Positions 8,863-22,008 are shown, counted from the stretch's first letter. The stretch: DNA of 64,000 nucleotides from Eumeta japonica (GCA_005406025.1 BGZK01000179.1:372001-436000), one strand, 5' to 3'. Notes: generated by a model not told the origin, from the letters alone. Program-made: numbers and translations.

Positions 8863-9631
8863 TCATTTGTAGTACTGAAAAAAGCAGTTTTTTTTTTAAC
8901 ATGAATGTAACTCTTAAAAATACAATTATTAAAATAAGTCATTAATATTTTGAGATTACATATGGCATTATTGATAAGAAAAATGTAAATAAGATATTGA
9001 ATATTTTTTGTATTTTTTATTATAAATAAAATCTTAATGATGAGAGTATATATAAAAAAAATATTAAACTTACAGAGTCAATAATGTAATTAGGAATAAT
9101 TTACCTGTAGATCAAACAGTTGATAAAGGGTTGATAAAGCGCTTGAGTAATGTACATCCAATCCGCCCGCAAGCGCGTCTGTATGACGTCTCGCACATCT
9201 CTCCTGCCCCCCCATCTGTCAGTTGTCTTTTGTGTATGGGAGACAAACTATAATATTAAAGCGGGGAAAATGGCGTGAACAATATGATTTGAAAATATTG
9301 CAAATCTACTTATTTATAATCGAAAGTGAAGACTTTATTCATACATTCCTCTATAGCTAACTCAGTCTCACACGGTAGTTTATGTTGAGTTAGGAAGATC
9401 CGCAGTAGGGAAATTACCGTAGGCGCTATTCGTTTCCCTGAAATTACTCAATCTCATATTGGTCCAGTTCTTTGAATTTGACGTATTATTAATTAGTGGT
9501 GGTTATTATATTGATTTATAAAAAAGAGAAGGTACACAGACGCAGCTCAAAAACGGTTACGGTAAAACAGTGCTATAAAAGACTACTTAGCATTCATTGT
9601 TTTCATTCGCGTTTAGCACACATATTGAATA
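8863..9631. other. AT-rich stretch, nothing identified
   Basis: No supported gene is seen. A C-rich patch near 9205 and a GC-richer patch near 9150-9180 interrupt otherwise AT-rich DNA. Confidence 0.4.
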
Positions 9632-9745
9632 TTTCCATTATGATATTATAATTAAAAAAATGCATAAACAATACGATAAAAGCTTTGTCTTTCCATTATG
9701 ATATTATAATTAAAAAAATGCATAAACAATACGATAAAAGCTTTG
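9632..9745. repeat. Tandem duplication of a 56-bp unit
   Basis: Positions 9632-9687 and 9690-9745 are identical (each starts TTTCCATTATGATATTA and ends AAAAGCTTTG), separated by two bases. Perfect identity points to a recent duplication. Confidence 0.95.
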
Positions 9746-11055
9746 AAAAAGAACGGTATATCTTATTTTCGATAAGCAAAGTTTAGTTTTTTTTTTTATG
9801 ATAAGTGCATAATCGTTTATTATAATGAGGATCTCATAGAGCACCTATTTCATGTGTTTTTCATTTAAAGCGCCATCAAAAGCTGAAATATAAGCCGATT
9901 TAACAGAAATACAGCTGAGCAACACCGGCCTCGTACTTACTGTTAGAAAGTTTGGGTTGTCACAATATTCGTTTGTCTAACAGTAGAGATTCTGTTCTTA
10001 CACTAATTTAACGCCTTTGTTAATCATATTTTTATTATATTCACCTAAAAGACTTTTGCATAATAAATTCATTTCTATGGAAATTATATGATTTATATTT
10101 TCATTTGTTTTTTTTAAAAGATTTCGTACAGTATATAAAATATTGCTATTCATCAAAAAAAAAATCTTTCCAGTTATCATTATAAAATGCAATGACAGAT
10201 TCGCCCTTGGCCACATTCAACACTCTATTTTGATAAATATGTTACAGTTTCACAATGAAATGAAACTGAGATATTATGACAATTCATCATTACAAATTAT
10301 TTAATATTAAATTTTGAGCAAAATTCAGGTACCTACTCAAAGTAAATAAATATTGCTGACGTAATGACCATCCAAACCCTTCCAGTCTCCGTTCTCATCA
10401 AAAATAAGCAAAGCAAGCACCCACCGGGCCCCTTCGATGCTTACGTAATACTTGAATGCTTCATGCCAATAGGAAGTCGTCTATGTTTTTAGGCGGGAGA
10501 AGCCGTAGACAAAGCATGGCTGGTAGTATAATGGAGTGATTTTTTTTGTTAATCCAAGTAAAATAAATAAATTAAACTCGCAAGTATTTCACAACTAAAT
10601 TCACATTTACGATAAAATAGGTATAATAACGAATTAATAAAGAATTATTGAACATCGAAAAATATTTTGCAGTGACGTTTATATTCAGCTTTAAATACTA
10701 ATAATTTTTCTCATTGTTTTCGGGGGAATTGTGTTTAAAGATGTTTCTAGAATACATCTATTTTTACATTCAATATTATCGTACACCCTTATTTTATCAC
10801 TTTAAGCGAGTCATTTAAGAGTTTTCTACAAATATAAATTTATAGATTAGTATTTCGGAAGTGGCTCTAGTGATTTGGATGTAATGTCATTTTTTTCAAA
10901 TTTGCATTCATGTTTTCTTTGGAAAAATGAGTTTTTTTTTCTGAAGGTTACATTATTAAGGTAACATTACGTTATTTCATAAGGTAATTTTGAGGTAATT
11001 TTGTCGTTAATTCGTTATTGGTTGTCAAAACAAATAGCATTATACGATAAAAAGT
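9746..11055. other. AT-rich intergenic DNA
   Basis: Short open frames here have no recognisable domains. A moderately GC-richer patch lies near 10390-10520 but shows no convincing exon. Confidence 0.4.
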
Positions 11056-11059
11056 ACTC

Positions 11060-11205
11060 CTACATACACACGCACATGCAGACGCACACGCTACGCACAC
11101 GCATACGCACACGTACACGCACATGCGCTGACACACAAACACACACACACACACACACACTCATAGAAAGAGAGAGAGAGAGACACGCACAAGCACACGC
11201 TCAAA
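11060..11205. repeat. Compound microsatellite, (AC)n-rich then (GA)n
   Basis: An interrupted CACG/CA-rich tract is followed by an uninterrupted (CA) run near 11135-11160 and a GAGAGA run near 11167-11181. Open frames on either strand are low-complexity artefacts. Confidence 0.9.
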
Positions 11206-12543
11206 TGAACATAAGCAGCTTTTCGTGATGAAATACATTATATTATTACGGCAACTTCGAGTAAAACGTCGAGTAAAGTACGTACTCTGTAAGACTTAAA
11301 ATGAGTTAGAGAATGAAAAGCGTGGCCTACTGTCGGCCACGGGGCGTATTCCTGTCTAACAAGATGAAATCTTGTTTTTTCACTTGTAACGTAACGAAAG
11401 AAAAAGAAAAGGCTGACACGTATTCACAATAAGGTAATTAAAGTGCTAAAGAGAAAAACCTTTACTGAAATAATTAGATATCGATTTACATATCCTCTTT
11501 GCAAACGAAACTGTAAACGCAAACTTATGCTTTTATGTGAAAATAAAGAATTAATTCAGTAAAACGTGGGAAATATTTAAGGATTTCTCTTAAAAAAAGA
11601 AGATATTCAATTATTCTACAGAGGAAAATTTATTCTGTTGCACATTCGTGTTTCAAATTAGCGAAACCTGTTTTCAACCAATTGATTTTTTAAGATTTTT
11701 CCATGTTAGTATTGTAGTTATTGTATTTATCGAAGCTGTGGCGATAACAGGCTCCAATCCATATTGGAACAGAGGGCAGATTTAAGCCTCTTATTCTGAA
11801 ATAAAATATGAAAGGTTAATTTTGAAGAGGTCGAGGAAAACGTGATATATTATTTTTTGCGCTGAAGAAAGTTTTCAGATACCCCTGAAAAGCTTGAAAA
11901 TTAGGTATTTTTTTCATTCCGAAGCTTATCATTACATAGTAATTGGTCGTATCTGCTATATCTAACTTCGATATTCGTCAAGCAAATTTTGTTCGTAATC
12001 GGTATTATGATGTTAATAAAGTATTTTTAACCAAAAATGAACATTAAATGTCTGTCTGGGATACATTGAACTGATTTAATATATATCGTATATTTTTTTT
12101 CGAAGCCGTGATTATATTGCCAATCGACATAAGTAACAAATAACGACTTATACCGGGTCATATTTATATAATATGTATGATAGTATTAGCCGGTATACCG
12201 TATTTTGGGAGAATTATAATTTCTTGCATCTAAGACAAACATGTTTCAGGAAGTAGGGAGTAGAGGGCGCCATTGTACAATAATATGTTTTTACGATGTG
12301 AACTGCAGTTGGCGCTTGTGCTGCAGCGAGCTCGTCTGAGCGAAACAAATAGTAATGTTGTAGTTTGCAATATTACCATTTTTTAAATTCAGTTTTCTTT
12401 ACAATTTTTGCTGTCTCCACTGAGTAATCATGAATGTGACATATCTTCCTTTTTTAGGCTATGAGAATTTTTCGCAAGTTGTTCTGCCGAGTGGATTGAT
12501 CACAACAGTGAAATTTAGTATAAACGCTGCGTGATATCTTTTT
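11206..12543. other. AT-rich DNA with one exon-like patch
   Basis: Mostly nothing is recognisable. Near 12460 a pyrimidine-rich tract ending TTTTTTAG precedes about 70 nt of open sequence (Y-E-N-F-S-Q-V-V-L-P-S-G-L in one frame). No matching donor or neighbouring exon was found. Confidence 0.3.
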
Positions 12544-13198
12544 GAAGTTATACTTCCTTTGGCACGTTTGGATGAGAGTGAATTTGTGAGCTGCGCGCGC
12601 ACAAACGACATGATGAAGTTAGCCACAGAATAGAAATAATAAAAAAATATATTTTCAACACTGAATATAGTTACAATACTGAGTGTTCATACTATATAGT
12701 ACATAGTACAGAGTGTTCATGCTATATATTACATAGTACTTATATTCATAACCCAGTTCTTGCAAAATATAGTATTCATATGAATAATCAATTTTGAGTA
12801 TTAATTTTCTATAATTATTATTTTTGTTCAATTTATTATATGTATAAACATTATTTGTAAACTTTTAACATTGTGTTGTGAAAATTGTGAAAATTTGAAG
12901 TGTTTTAAATATTAGAGGTTAACCATGTAAGTATAATATATAGATATATTTCTAACGAACTTATTATTTTTCTAACAAATAATTGAATAATAAGTACATA
13001 CACTCTTTTTTAAATGTATTTGACTCATTCACATAATGAATAATGATTATCTATTTGTACTGTATTGTTATATTGTTACGTTAATAAAACATTTTCAATT
13101 AAACAAAATCGTTTTGATTGATTTTAATATTTATTGTAGATTACTACTGCATTTGAGTTATTTTAAATATTATTCATACGCCAAAGAAGTATAACTTC
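12544..13198. mobile_element. Non-autonomous element with inverted repeats
   Basis: The left repeat at 12546-12568 (GAAGTTATACTTCCTTTGGC...) and the right repeat at 13179-13198 (CGCCAAAGAAGTATAACTTC) are inverted copies differing by one inserted base. The interior is AT-rich without coding capacity. Similarity to a second copy extends past the right repeat (GTGTACATAAGTACACACAC), so the true ends may lie slightly outside. Related copies are at 14974-15570 and 19016-19060. Confidence 0.6.
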
Positions 13199-14973
13199 TA
13201 ACGCGTGTACATAAGTACACACACTCTTTTTTTTATTTACTTAATGCAAAAAAAACGGTGTGGTTCGAAATATGTGATGTGTAAAACAGAAATAGATATG
13301 TTGTAATGGTTTCGCAGTTTGCAATAGATAAATGAAAATAAGTCGACAAAACAAATCCGTAGAGACATCCGTAGAGATAAAATAGGTAAATTTACAAGCA
13401 CCCAAAATGAGCTTTCATGAAAAGATTGATGGATGTCAGCGAAGCAAGAGAGATGTGAAAAGGTCGTTCTCTAAGACGATCTATGGTTGTTGCCTGTTCA
13501 CCTGAGAAGTAGATGCGAATTTGTAAATAAAATATGGTTTAAAAGTCGCATAACCTATTCCAGAAAAATAAGTATAATTTTTAGATATTATTCAGCCCTT
13601 AGCATTAATAGGTATATCTCGTTATTTTCATTGGTCCATAAGCTACAATTCTATTTACTAGTCTGTATCATTCTGAATAATTAAACATAACTGTCGTCAT
13701 ATTTTGTCGTATCTCATTCGATGGACATTAACTTTCACGGTTTTTTGAAAATGTAATTAGTATTATTAAGAATCAAATTATTATTTGTTAGTGAAATTAT
13801 TTTTGAGCTTTGTTATGTGTGAATTAGTTATATTTTTCCCCCTGAAACTTCACTGTTAGATAAGATTAACGGACGGAAATATTATTTTTTATATTTTCTC
13901 AAATTGTATTTTTTCAATAATATGTGTCATATGAACAGCCAAATCCAGGCAAAGTCATTTTATGTGGTATGGTATTCATAGCTAGGTTCATTTTATGCTG
14001 GGGATATCATAGAGAAGAATAATGTGGTCATAGAAACGTAACTCGCAATTTTCGAAAATATTGCTATAGACGGCGTAAGAGAATATAATGTATATTTACG
14101 TCCAATAGATGGTAGGACGACCACATATTTATAAATCTTTTGTATTAATTTAATTTAGGTAAATATTTTGGTAAAATAAAACAGAGTAATACTACAAAAA
14201 GAATTTTCATTTATTATTAGAAAGAAATACGCTACATGACTGTTTTGAATAATAGTTTACAACAAAATGTAAGCCATTGTTGTTGTTTTACGAAATGAAC
14301 TTCCGAACTTGGATGCAGAAGCATCCAAGCGTATTGCTTATTAAGTAAAAAATAATTACAATTACACAAATAATAAAAAAAAAACACTACAGTAGACGCA
14401 TAGATTGCCACATTAAAAAGTTACGTTCATGAGTAATATATAAATCTTCTGACTAAGTTTTTATATGTACTATAAATTTGTTTTTTGTTGACATTAAATT
14501 TAAGTAATAATTTTCAGTTATTGATCTTAAAAAAAATAATAGTTATATAAAATTAAAATATTCTTAAGTTTTACACTCTATTTATTTATTAAACTGGTAA
14601 CACAAGGAATTGTAGTTTAAAAAACTGCTGTTAGAAGTCACAAAAAATGTTGTAATTTTACATAGACTGAATTCTAGGTGGCACTAGTTTAGTACAAAAA
14701 ATGAAATTACAAATATAATTAAGGAAGTTATACGATCCTGAATAGTATTGCAAAAAAAAATAGATTGCACATCTTACTATAATACCTACCACTTACTATG
14801 TGCATGAATAAAATCGATGATGTAGTTAAATTTGTATCAATAATGATACAAATTTAAGTGGTTTATATTCTTAAATAAGAATAAGTGGTTTCTATTCTTC
14901 TTGACCTTTTTATTTTGTAAGAAAAAAAAAACGAAGACTGTAATTTGAAATCTTTCAATAGCCGGCTATGTTT
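13199..14973. other. AT-rich DNA, nothing identified
   Basis: No gene is supported. The initial (about) 40 bp probably still belong to the inverted-repeat element family. Confidence 0.4.
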
Positions 14974-15570
14974 TTGACGTTTTACTTCTTTGAAGGGTTA
15001 GCGTAAAAAGATCAGAATGTCTTTTGATAAGTTTAGGAAGTTGCGCGCGCTGATGTTAGACACCATGAAGTTAGTTTTAAATGGTAGTTTATTTATTTAA
15101 CAGGCCTGTCATAATTTTGATTTTCCGACTGACATAGAAGGTCTAGATCCTGTCTTCCCTTCCGAAATAAAAACACTATGCGGCCTTTTCTGTATTTTTA
15201 CTGTACAAGAGATTATAATAAAAAATGTATTACAAAGTAAATTTCTTCTTTGCCAAACGTTTTTTTAACATTGACTGATTCCGGAAAAACTGGTCTGGGT
15301 GTCCTTATGTAATCATGTTTCCTTACAAAAATATTACTAAAATAAATCGCAAAATAATTAAGAACAATAAATACCGCCATCTAGTACACATATTACAAAC
15401 TTTTAAACGCATCCGTAAATATGTATACATATTTCTTTTTGAAATAATAGATGGCACTGTCAAGCTAAACTTAAGCGATGACTTCCTGACAATTTCACTT
15501 AACATTTAATACATAATAATATTTATTGAATTCTTTTTTTATTTTATTGACGCCAAAAAAGTATAACTTC
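14974..15570. mobile_element. Second, more decayed copy of the inverted-repeat element
   Basis: The right repeat CGCCAAAAAAGTATAACTTC (15551-15570) closely matches that at 13179-13198 and is again followed by a GTGTGTACACACA-type sequence. Near the left end, TTGCGCGCGCTGATG and CACCATGAAGTTAG (about 15040-15075) match the sub-terminal GCTGCGCGCGC...CATGATGAAGTTAG of the copy at 12.5 kb. The left repeat itself is degenerate. Confidence 0.5.
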
Positions 15571-15629
15571 ACAAGTGTGTACACACATTGTTTTTTTTTT
15601 TCGTAAATGGGTCAGATTTTAGTCCACTA

Positions 15630-15860
15630 ACAGCTGGGGCACATCCTCCCACAATCCTTTTATTTCAGATCGAAGGACCGGGACATTCACTCCTCCATTA
15701 AAGCAAGGGCGGATCCAGGGAACGGTGTTAAAGGGGTTATGATTCCCCCTTGGCTGGGTCCGTTGTCTTACCACTGTAATCGAATTAGAGCCAATCTCGA
15801 CTGAATCGTGGCTGTGTGATCCCCCCAGCTCGAAGGTTGGATTCGCCCTTGCAAGCTGGT
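15630..15860 (-). repeat. Dispersed repeat, SINE-tail-like
   Basis: CACAATCCTTTTATTT followed by a degraded GGGAC-type segment matches the SINE-like copy at 48.06-48.28 kb, on the same (minus) strand. The rest is GC-richer than its surroundings and ends near CTTGCAAGCTGG. Confidence 0.4.
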
Positions 15861-17039
15861 CAGGAGATTGCTATACGAAAGTCGTAAGCGATATGAGGAC
15901 AATTTCTGAAGTCGACGGTGTAATGTGTTTTAATCTTGGCTTAATTTTATTTGATTTAAAAACCCGTTAACTATAATTATTTCCGGTACTATGGTCAGTA
16001 TCTAAATCGGTTTACGTTCCGATTTGAAACAAATACTATTTAGCTATAGAACAGCTTTAGTTTTTTTCGATTGAAAATATATCGTTTATATACGTTTTTT
16101 AATTTTATATTTAATATTAGTATCAAAATTCTAGCACATGCCTGATTTATTTTTGTAGTCTCACTATAACTTTGTCTTTCTATATGGGTATTACATATGA
16201 TGCGATTTTTCAAAAACCCTTATTTCCATTCAAACAAAATGAAAAGTTATTTCTGTTGATGCAGTACTTAAACGAAACTTGAAATTTTAGGAAATTAATT
16301 CACTTAGATGTTGTTAAAGCTCTTAGGAGGAACTTGAAAATATTTAAGTCAAAGGCGTGGTCTTGTTTAATATTCCACTTAGGCCTTTATTTATACAGAG
16401 CGGCCTCGGTTAATGTGAGGTTAGGCTTTAAAATTATTTCCTCGGAATTCGCTAATGGCTGTTTACTTTGGACTCAAACTACGATCTGGGCCAAAAATTG
16501 GGTTTCGGTTTTGCTGTACGCCGCCGTGAATAAATCTCGGAAACCTTTGGAAGTGTCAAGTGCGAGTTAAGTTCGCACACTGAGGTTCCAGCATGTAGTT
16601 ATTTAAAAACTAGACCAGCCCGGTTGTCGGCTATATAAATTTGTCATTAACGAAATTAACTACATATCATAAAAATATTGAATAATTTCATAGTGATTAA
16701 GCCTTCAAACATCATTGTTAATAATACCGTCGTTCTCCAAACTTACATCACGAGTTTGATTGTTTAATAATTTTATCAGTCTGAAGTCTACCCAACGTAT
16801 AATATATGGAACCATATATATAATATAATAATTTGTCTAAAAAAAACTAATTTAATTTTACACTGAACAATAAAAGAACGATCAAACCCATTTCCTCAAA
16901 AATAACAAAAATACGAAATTATGCTTTTTGACTTATACGGGTATATAAAAGTATTCCGAGGAACGGTTTTTAATTTAGAAATTTGTGGAATAATTATAAT
17001 TAGATACAATCCTTTTTCGAAACAACAGTCTGGAAAAGC
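15861..17039. other. AT-rich DNA with one moderately GC-rich open stretch
   Basis: About 16334-16570 is open on the plus strand for 78 codons but has no ATG and no recognisable motif. It may be a decayed exon or chance. Confidence 0.3.
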
Positions 17040-17300
17040 AGATGAAATATTCTAATTTCATACCAAAAGCAGATATATTAAACACGAGCCGGTCCAGCAG
17101 ACGTTGTTCTGCCCTTTCCTTCGAGCGGCTTGCCCATATAGCTAATGTCGCAGCTCCGTTAGCATGGATGCTGGATTTGGATGCGAGTTACATTTTTGAT
17201 TTAGATTCAATTCCACACTCGCTCTCAACCACGGTCCCGTTCTCAATTCTGATCCTGATCCCGTTCTCGATATTGTTTCTCGTCCCGAGAAACTAGTGAA
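17040..17300 (+). repeat. Dispersed repeat, GATCCCGTTCTC-type low-complexity core
   Basis: The core is a run of degenerate units such as GATCCTGATCCCGTTCTCG. It resembles the interior of the repeats at 22.0 and 36.3 kb. The open frame across it is an artefact of this composition. Confidence 0.4.
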
Positions 17301-19015
17301 GTATGTATAGTTATTTAATAACATTATTTAATTTTCACCTATTCATCCTGGTCATCATCATAACAATCATTCGAGGCTTCATCGTCAAGCCAATTTTGAT
17401 ATTGCAGGTTCAAGACATCGTCACCATCTTAATGATAATTTGTCTGGCTGATGAAACGTGATTTTGTATATGTAATGTCGGAATAACATATATAAAAGAC
17501 AAGCATTTAAATATAAGGAAAATACATTGATTTTTCTCTGTGCTTTAAAGCGTCTGTCAGAAGTTGTGGTCAGCGGAGAGTGTCTGACGATACTGGATAC
17601 TATTTTAGAGTGATATTTTACAAAAGATACATAAAAATCAGCCATACAAATTTCAGTAAAGTAATTTTAAGTAAAGTTACTCACCTTATTCACCTGGTAC
17701 CTGTCCATCTGTCACAGACTCAACTCAAGTGTTCTAAGTACATGAAACACTACTCAGAACACAAAGTACAATTGTACTCAGAACTTAAGGTTTCATATAT
17801 TTAAAAATAGGTTGTGTCTAATGGTTCTGGGATTTTGGACTATCAGCGTATGGCAAACATCCATTCAAATGTACTAGTACATCAAACGATATGGTTTAAG
17901 CAAATTTAGCCAAACTAATTATTGTTTCTGTAAAGTCATCGAAGATGGGGTTGCATACGAAAAATGTATAAGAAAACTAATTTCTTCATATTGTTTTTCA
18001 TAAATTTTTCATATTTATAATTTTTTATTCTACTCTTCGGGGAGGAGAGAAATACAACAAATCAAAGATAATAAAAAAAATTGCAGCTATTATTACGTTA
18101 TAAATGGTGTAACTAATACAACTTTGTTTTATATAGATATATAGATTTTAAGAGCGTATTTTTAGAATACACGTGATTATTTATCTATAAATGTAAAAAA
18201 ATACATAATGTTTTACGTAAATATTTTTTTAAGTTATTTTATATGACATTCAAATTTATATATTAGTTTATATAGTACTTCTAAGATTACCAATAATCAA
18301 AAACAATACCAAAAAAAGTTGTAGGAAATTCCAAATTCGCCAATTTTTTTTATTACTAATGCTACCATATAATAATGTTAATAAACATTTTGAAATATTT
18401 GTAAATTAAAATTCCTTATAAATTCAATTTAATAATTAAAACACTTTTCATTTTTGTTTGTAATTTGAAATTATCCATTTCCTTGTTATTAAGCATTGTT
18501 ATTTTAATATTTGAAATACAATGGAGAAGTTATCAACTTATTATGGAGTTAAAATTGGCCAAATGAAAATGCAAATCTCTATTTTGACGTTTGTGTAAGG
18601 CTATTTCCCTCTCGGCATCCAAACAAAAAGAAATACTTGGTGAATTATTTATAAGGAATTTCGAAGTCGATCTCTTTCAGGTGAAGAGCTAATAGTTATT
18701 TTTCTTTGTCTAAAGTTGTTATCTTTAAAAAGATAACAATGTACGACGAATAATCTTGCCCATTATTCGTTTGTTCGTTACAAAAAAAACCCGACTTGAT
18801 ACAAAAGGTGGCTCTACGCTTTTAGAAAGGGCGTAATCAGAATTTAGTATTGAGGAGGCTCAAGAAGAATAAACAATAAAAATGTGTCTTAAATAAAATG
18901 AATAATTTTGCAAAAAAAATCGGGCGTGGGGGAGGGTTTGTATGCACATAATGCTCTGACTGGCTATGCTCTTGTTTTATTTATATTTTTACATAATTTA
19001 TTTTCAGTTGAAATT
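17301..19015. other. AT-rich DNA, nothing identified
   Basis: Small open frames have no recognisable features. Confidence 0.4.
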
Positions 19016-19060
19016 TTTTGAAGTTAAACTTCTTTAGGCGCGACTTGAGAGTGATTGAAA
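19016..19060. repeat. Isolated end of the inverted-repeat element family
   Basis: TGAAGTTAAACTTCTTTAGG followed by GAGAGTGATTG matches the left end of the element at 12.5 kb. It lies immediately downstream of the broken mariner gene. No partner end was found. Confidence 0.5.
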
Positions 19061-19119
19061 TCTTTCTTCGAACGGAAGTAACATTCAGAAAAATCTACAG
19101 TTTGTTTGCGCATTTATAA

Positions 19120-20112
19120 TTAGAATTTACAATTCGTTGCCAAACCATAATCATTAAAACGCAAAGTGATCAGTATTCGAAAGTGATAAATGCATGTAAG
19201 TGCCAGAAATTCCATAGCTGTAGAAATTTTGGGACTTCTGACCAAAAACCTGTAATAAGTAGTTTTGATAATGTCCACTCTTGATGTTAGCCTAACACTA
19301 CCTAAATAATTCTGAAGAGACCGAAGCAGGTGAAAATCTGACAGCGCAATGTCAGGGTTATGTGGTGGATGCATCAACACTTCCCAACCAAACTCTCTCA
19401 ATATTTGCTGAGTGGCTAAAGATATGTGTGGTCTGGAGTTATCATGGTGAAAAACCACACCCTTTCTGCTGATTAATCCCAGTCGCTTTTTCTGTACTTT
19501 TTGCTTGAATCTCATTGGCTGTATAATGCTCTTCCAATCCCACCATACACATAGCATCAACTTGTGGCGAGTTAATTCGTGTTTCGATATAGTCTGTGGA
19601 GCTTCTTTGCCTTTTGACCATAATATTTTTTACACGTCCTTATAATCGATTTTTAGTCACCAGTGATCGATATTTTAAAAAATGCCTCGGTTTCATTACG
19701 TTTCAATGAAGAATCGTAAATGAGTACACGACTCATTAGATTTCTTTCAGCGAGCTCGTGTGGATCTCAAGTATCGAGCTTTTTTGTATATCCAGTTTTT
19801 TTTCAAATATGTTAAAATTGTTTTATGGTCGATCCCCAGCTCTTCAGCTATGTTCTAAGAACTAATACGCCAATCTTGTTCCACTTTTTTCAAAATGGCA
19901 TCGTCTTTATCCGTAACAGGTCGATCAGACTGAGGTTTATCTTTGACATAAAAATTACTGGACTGAAAACGCTTGAACCAGTCTTGTGCTATCATCACCA
20001 ACTCCGCGTTAGGTCCATAAATGTTACAAATTTTTATTACTGCTTGCGTTTCTCGCTTTTTTTTGTAATAAAACTTCTAAATCTATCGAATTTCTGTGTT
20101 AGATTCACTCAT
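19120..20112 (-). pseudogene. mariner transposase, disrupted
   Basis: Read on the minus strand from an ATG at 20112 this is a broken mariner-family (DD34D) transposase, the enzyme for cut-and-paste movement at TA sites. The N-terminal half is scattered over frames with several stops. An S-G-R-P-type linker region and an I-A-E-E-L-G-I-D-H-K-T helix are visible. From 19560 the frame is open: the W-W-D-W-K block, then H-H-D-N-S-R-P-H with the second catalytic Asp, and P-D-I-A-L-S-D-F-H with the third. In the first catalytic motif T-G-D is kept but the next codon is a stop. After Q-N-Y-L the match fades by frameshift. I could not identify terminal inverted repeats. It is inactive. Confidence 0.85.
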
Positions 20113-20281
20113 TTTGCTGAAGAAGTTAAAATGTAATGTATTAAAAGGTATCAAAACTAGCCAGATACAAAGAGCACAACCAAAGAGATTTTACTGCAAC
20201 TTTTTACTTATAAAATATGAAAAAACTTTTCCCCCTGACCTGATATATTTATACCTCGATTGTATTTATTAATAATTTTTT

Positions 20282-20345
20282 TTATTAATAAGGGGCTATG
20301 CCTCCGGCTTCGCTTTGATGGACATGTAGAAAGGATTTTGTAATT
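20282..20345 (+). repeat. Short scrap of the TAGCTTTTGCC/GGCTTCGC repeat
   Basis: GGGGCTATGCCTCCGGCTTCGC resembles the start of the longer copies at 22.0 and 36.25 kb. Confidence 0.4.
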
Positions 20346-21011
20346 TTTTTATATAAAGTTATTTTTTTCATTATTCTAATAATAATATATTACACTGTTC
20401 TGCTGAAATTCCGCATTTAATACAATAATTGAATTTTGACCTTTACGACAGTGCCTTTTTTTAAATTAATCACACTTTAAAGCGCAAATCCGATCATTGC
20501 TTAAGTTTGTAGCAATTTATTCGCGTAAAAGCGCCACCAGTCCTCAAGGTGGAGAAAACGGGAAACAATAATAAAACCAGCGACATAATAATAAAGGTGG
20601 CGACATAAATTATGAAACAGCGAAAAGTGAACTTGGATGACGTTCCTCTTGTGCTTTACCATTACATGCGTGCGCAGCTCCGTGAAATTGGGTTGTCTAA
20701 GTGAGTATTTTCGGTGCATAAATAAAATGTTATTGTATGTCTTCACGTCGTTGAGCTACCTAAGCTGCTTTTTTTTTCGGAATTGTTATGCCAGTTGATA
20801 AGATTAAACTAAGAATTAATAAGTCATGTTAGAATTTATGGTACGAGAAGGGATTGGAATCAGGACAGATTGGAGGTTAGATCGTTCGATATAAATAGTT
20901 ATGAAATTCATTCAATTCCACTCGGTTGTAGTCGCAGGTGCAGCAGCTATTTATTAATGGTATAAGTATTAATAAAAAATACATTAAAATACGATAATTC
21001 TAAATAAAATA
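20346..21011. other. AT-rich DNA, nothing identified
   Basis: Short open frames only, with no recognised motif. Confidence 0.4.
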
Positions 21012-21777
21012 AAAAAAACCAGCTAAGAGCATGTCGGACCACGCTCATTATAGGGTTCCGAAGCCATTATTACAAAGAAATGCACTACATATGAAAAAAA
21101 TACGTTGTTACACGTTTTTCCATGTTTCCCGCACAGAATGGTTATAAACATTTTAGTCGCTTATAACTAGAAAAATAGGTGGATATGTCGACTATTACTA
21201 TTAAACTAATGTAAATTAAAGTGCATCAGCAAAAGAGCGTATCTTCATCAGACTTACTTCCTTTTGTTGGGAAGAGCAATTTTTCGGCAATAACTAAAAA
21301 CAGTATATCCGAATATGATTAAAATAATTTTTGTTGAAAGTATTTATTAAGCGTTGTCTTCGTTATTTTTTTCATATGTTTTGGACACTCGGTTTAGAAA
21401 ATAGAGGGGTTGGAAGACACTATTTCTGCAACATTGGGAGCGATTGTTTCCGAAATTATTTGTATAATCAGAAAAATTGCATAAAAACCTTAGTGTTTTT
21501 AAAAAAAACTGTCGAAATATGTACGACAAGTTGATGTTTGCTGGAAAAAAAAATTTCAGCTTCTGTTACATGTATGAAATGCCCCCCCTAAAAATATTTA
21601 TTTTTGTTATTTAATCACGCAATTAAGTAGCGAAATAAACAATACACTCATACTATAGATTACAACAATATACGTCTTCTTAGTTTTTGAATAAAATGTT
21701 TATGACATACGGACGGACGGACATGACGAAACTATAAGAGTTCCGTTTTTGCCATTTTGTCTGGGAACCCTAAAAAT
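21012..21777 (+). repeat. Dispersed repeat, GGTTCCG...CGGACGGACGGAC family, copy 1
   Basis: It begins with AGAGCATGTCGG and a GGTTCCG block, contains a run of seven C's at 21584-21590, and ends with GGACGGACGGACATGACGAA and GTTCCGTTTT...GGGAACCCTAAAA. I recognise this as a common lepidopteran interspersed repeat. A second copy lies at 48821-49576 in the same orientation and is co-linear over its whole length. AAATAAAATA-like sequence at both edges may be a target duplication, but the region is too AT-rich to be sure. Confidence 0.75.
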
Positions 21778-22008
21778 AAAATAATCCATTTGATGTCCAC
21801 ACGGGTGAAATCGCGGGTACAGTTATTTATTAATGATATAATTATTAATATGTAAGGTTAGAAGAGAGATGACTCTAAATAAAAAAAAATAAAGGCGTAT
21901 ATTCTGTGCCCGTCCGAGTGTTGCCGCGGGCACAGTTAATTATTAAACATGGACTACAAGAAGTAGGCCAAAAAAAATAGGTACTAAAAATTTTTAATTT
22001 TTATCATT

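Noticed and set aside
9632..9745. CRISPR-like repeat array
   Set aside because: Only two copies with a 2-bp spacer in a eukaryotic context; a simple tandem duplication.
11001..11228. Open frames on both strands over the CA/GA repeat
   Set aside because: Low-complexity microsatellite translation, with no domain.
15315..15509. Open frames on both strands over the same 190 bp
   Set aside because: Neither has a motif. The region lies in a decayed inverted-repeat element; chance openness in AT-rich DNA is enough.
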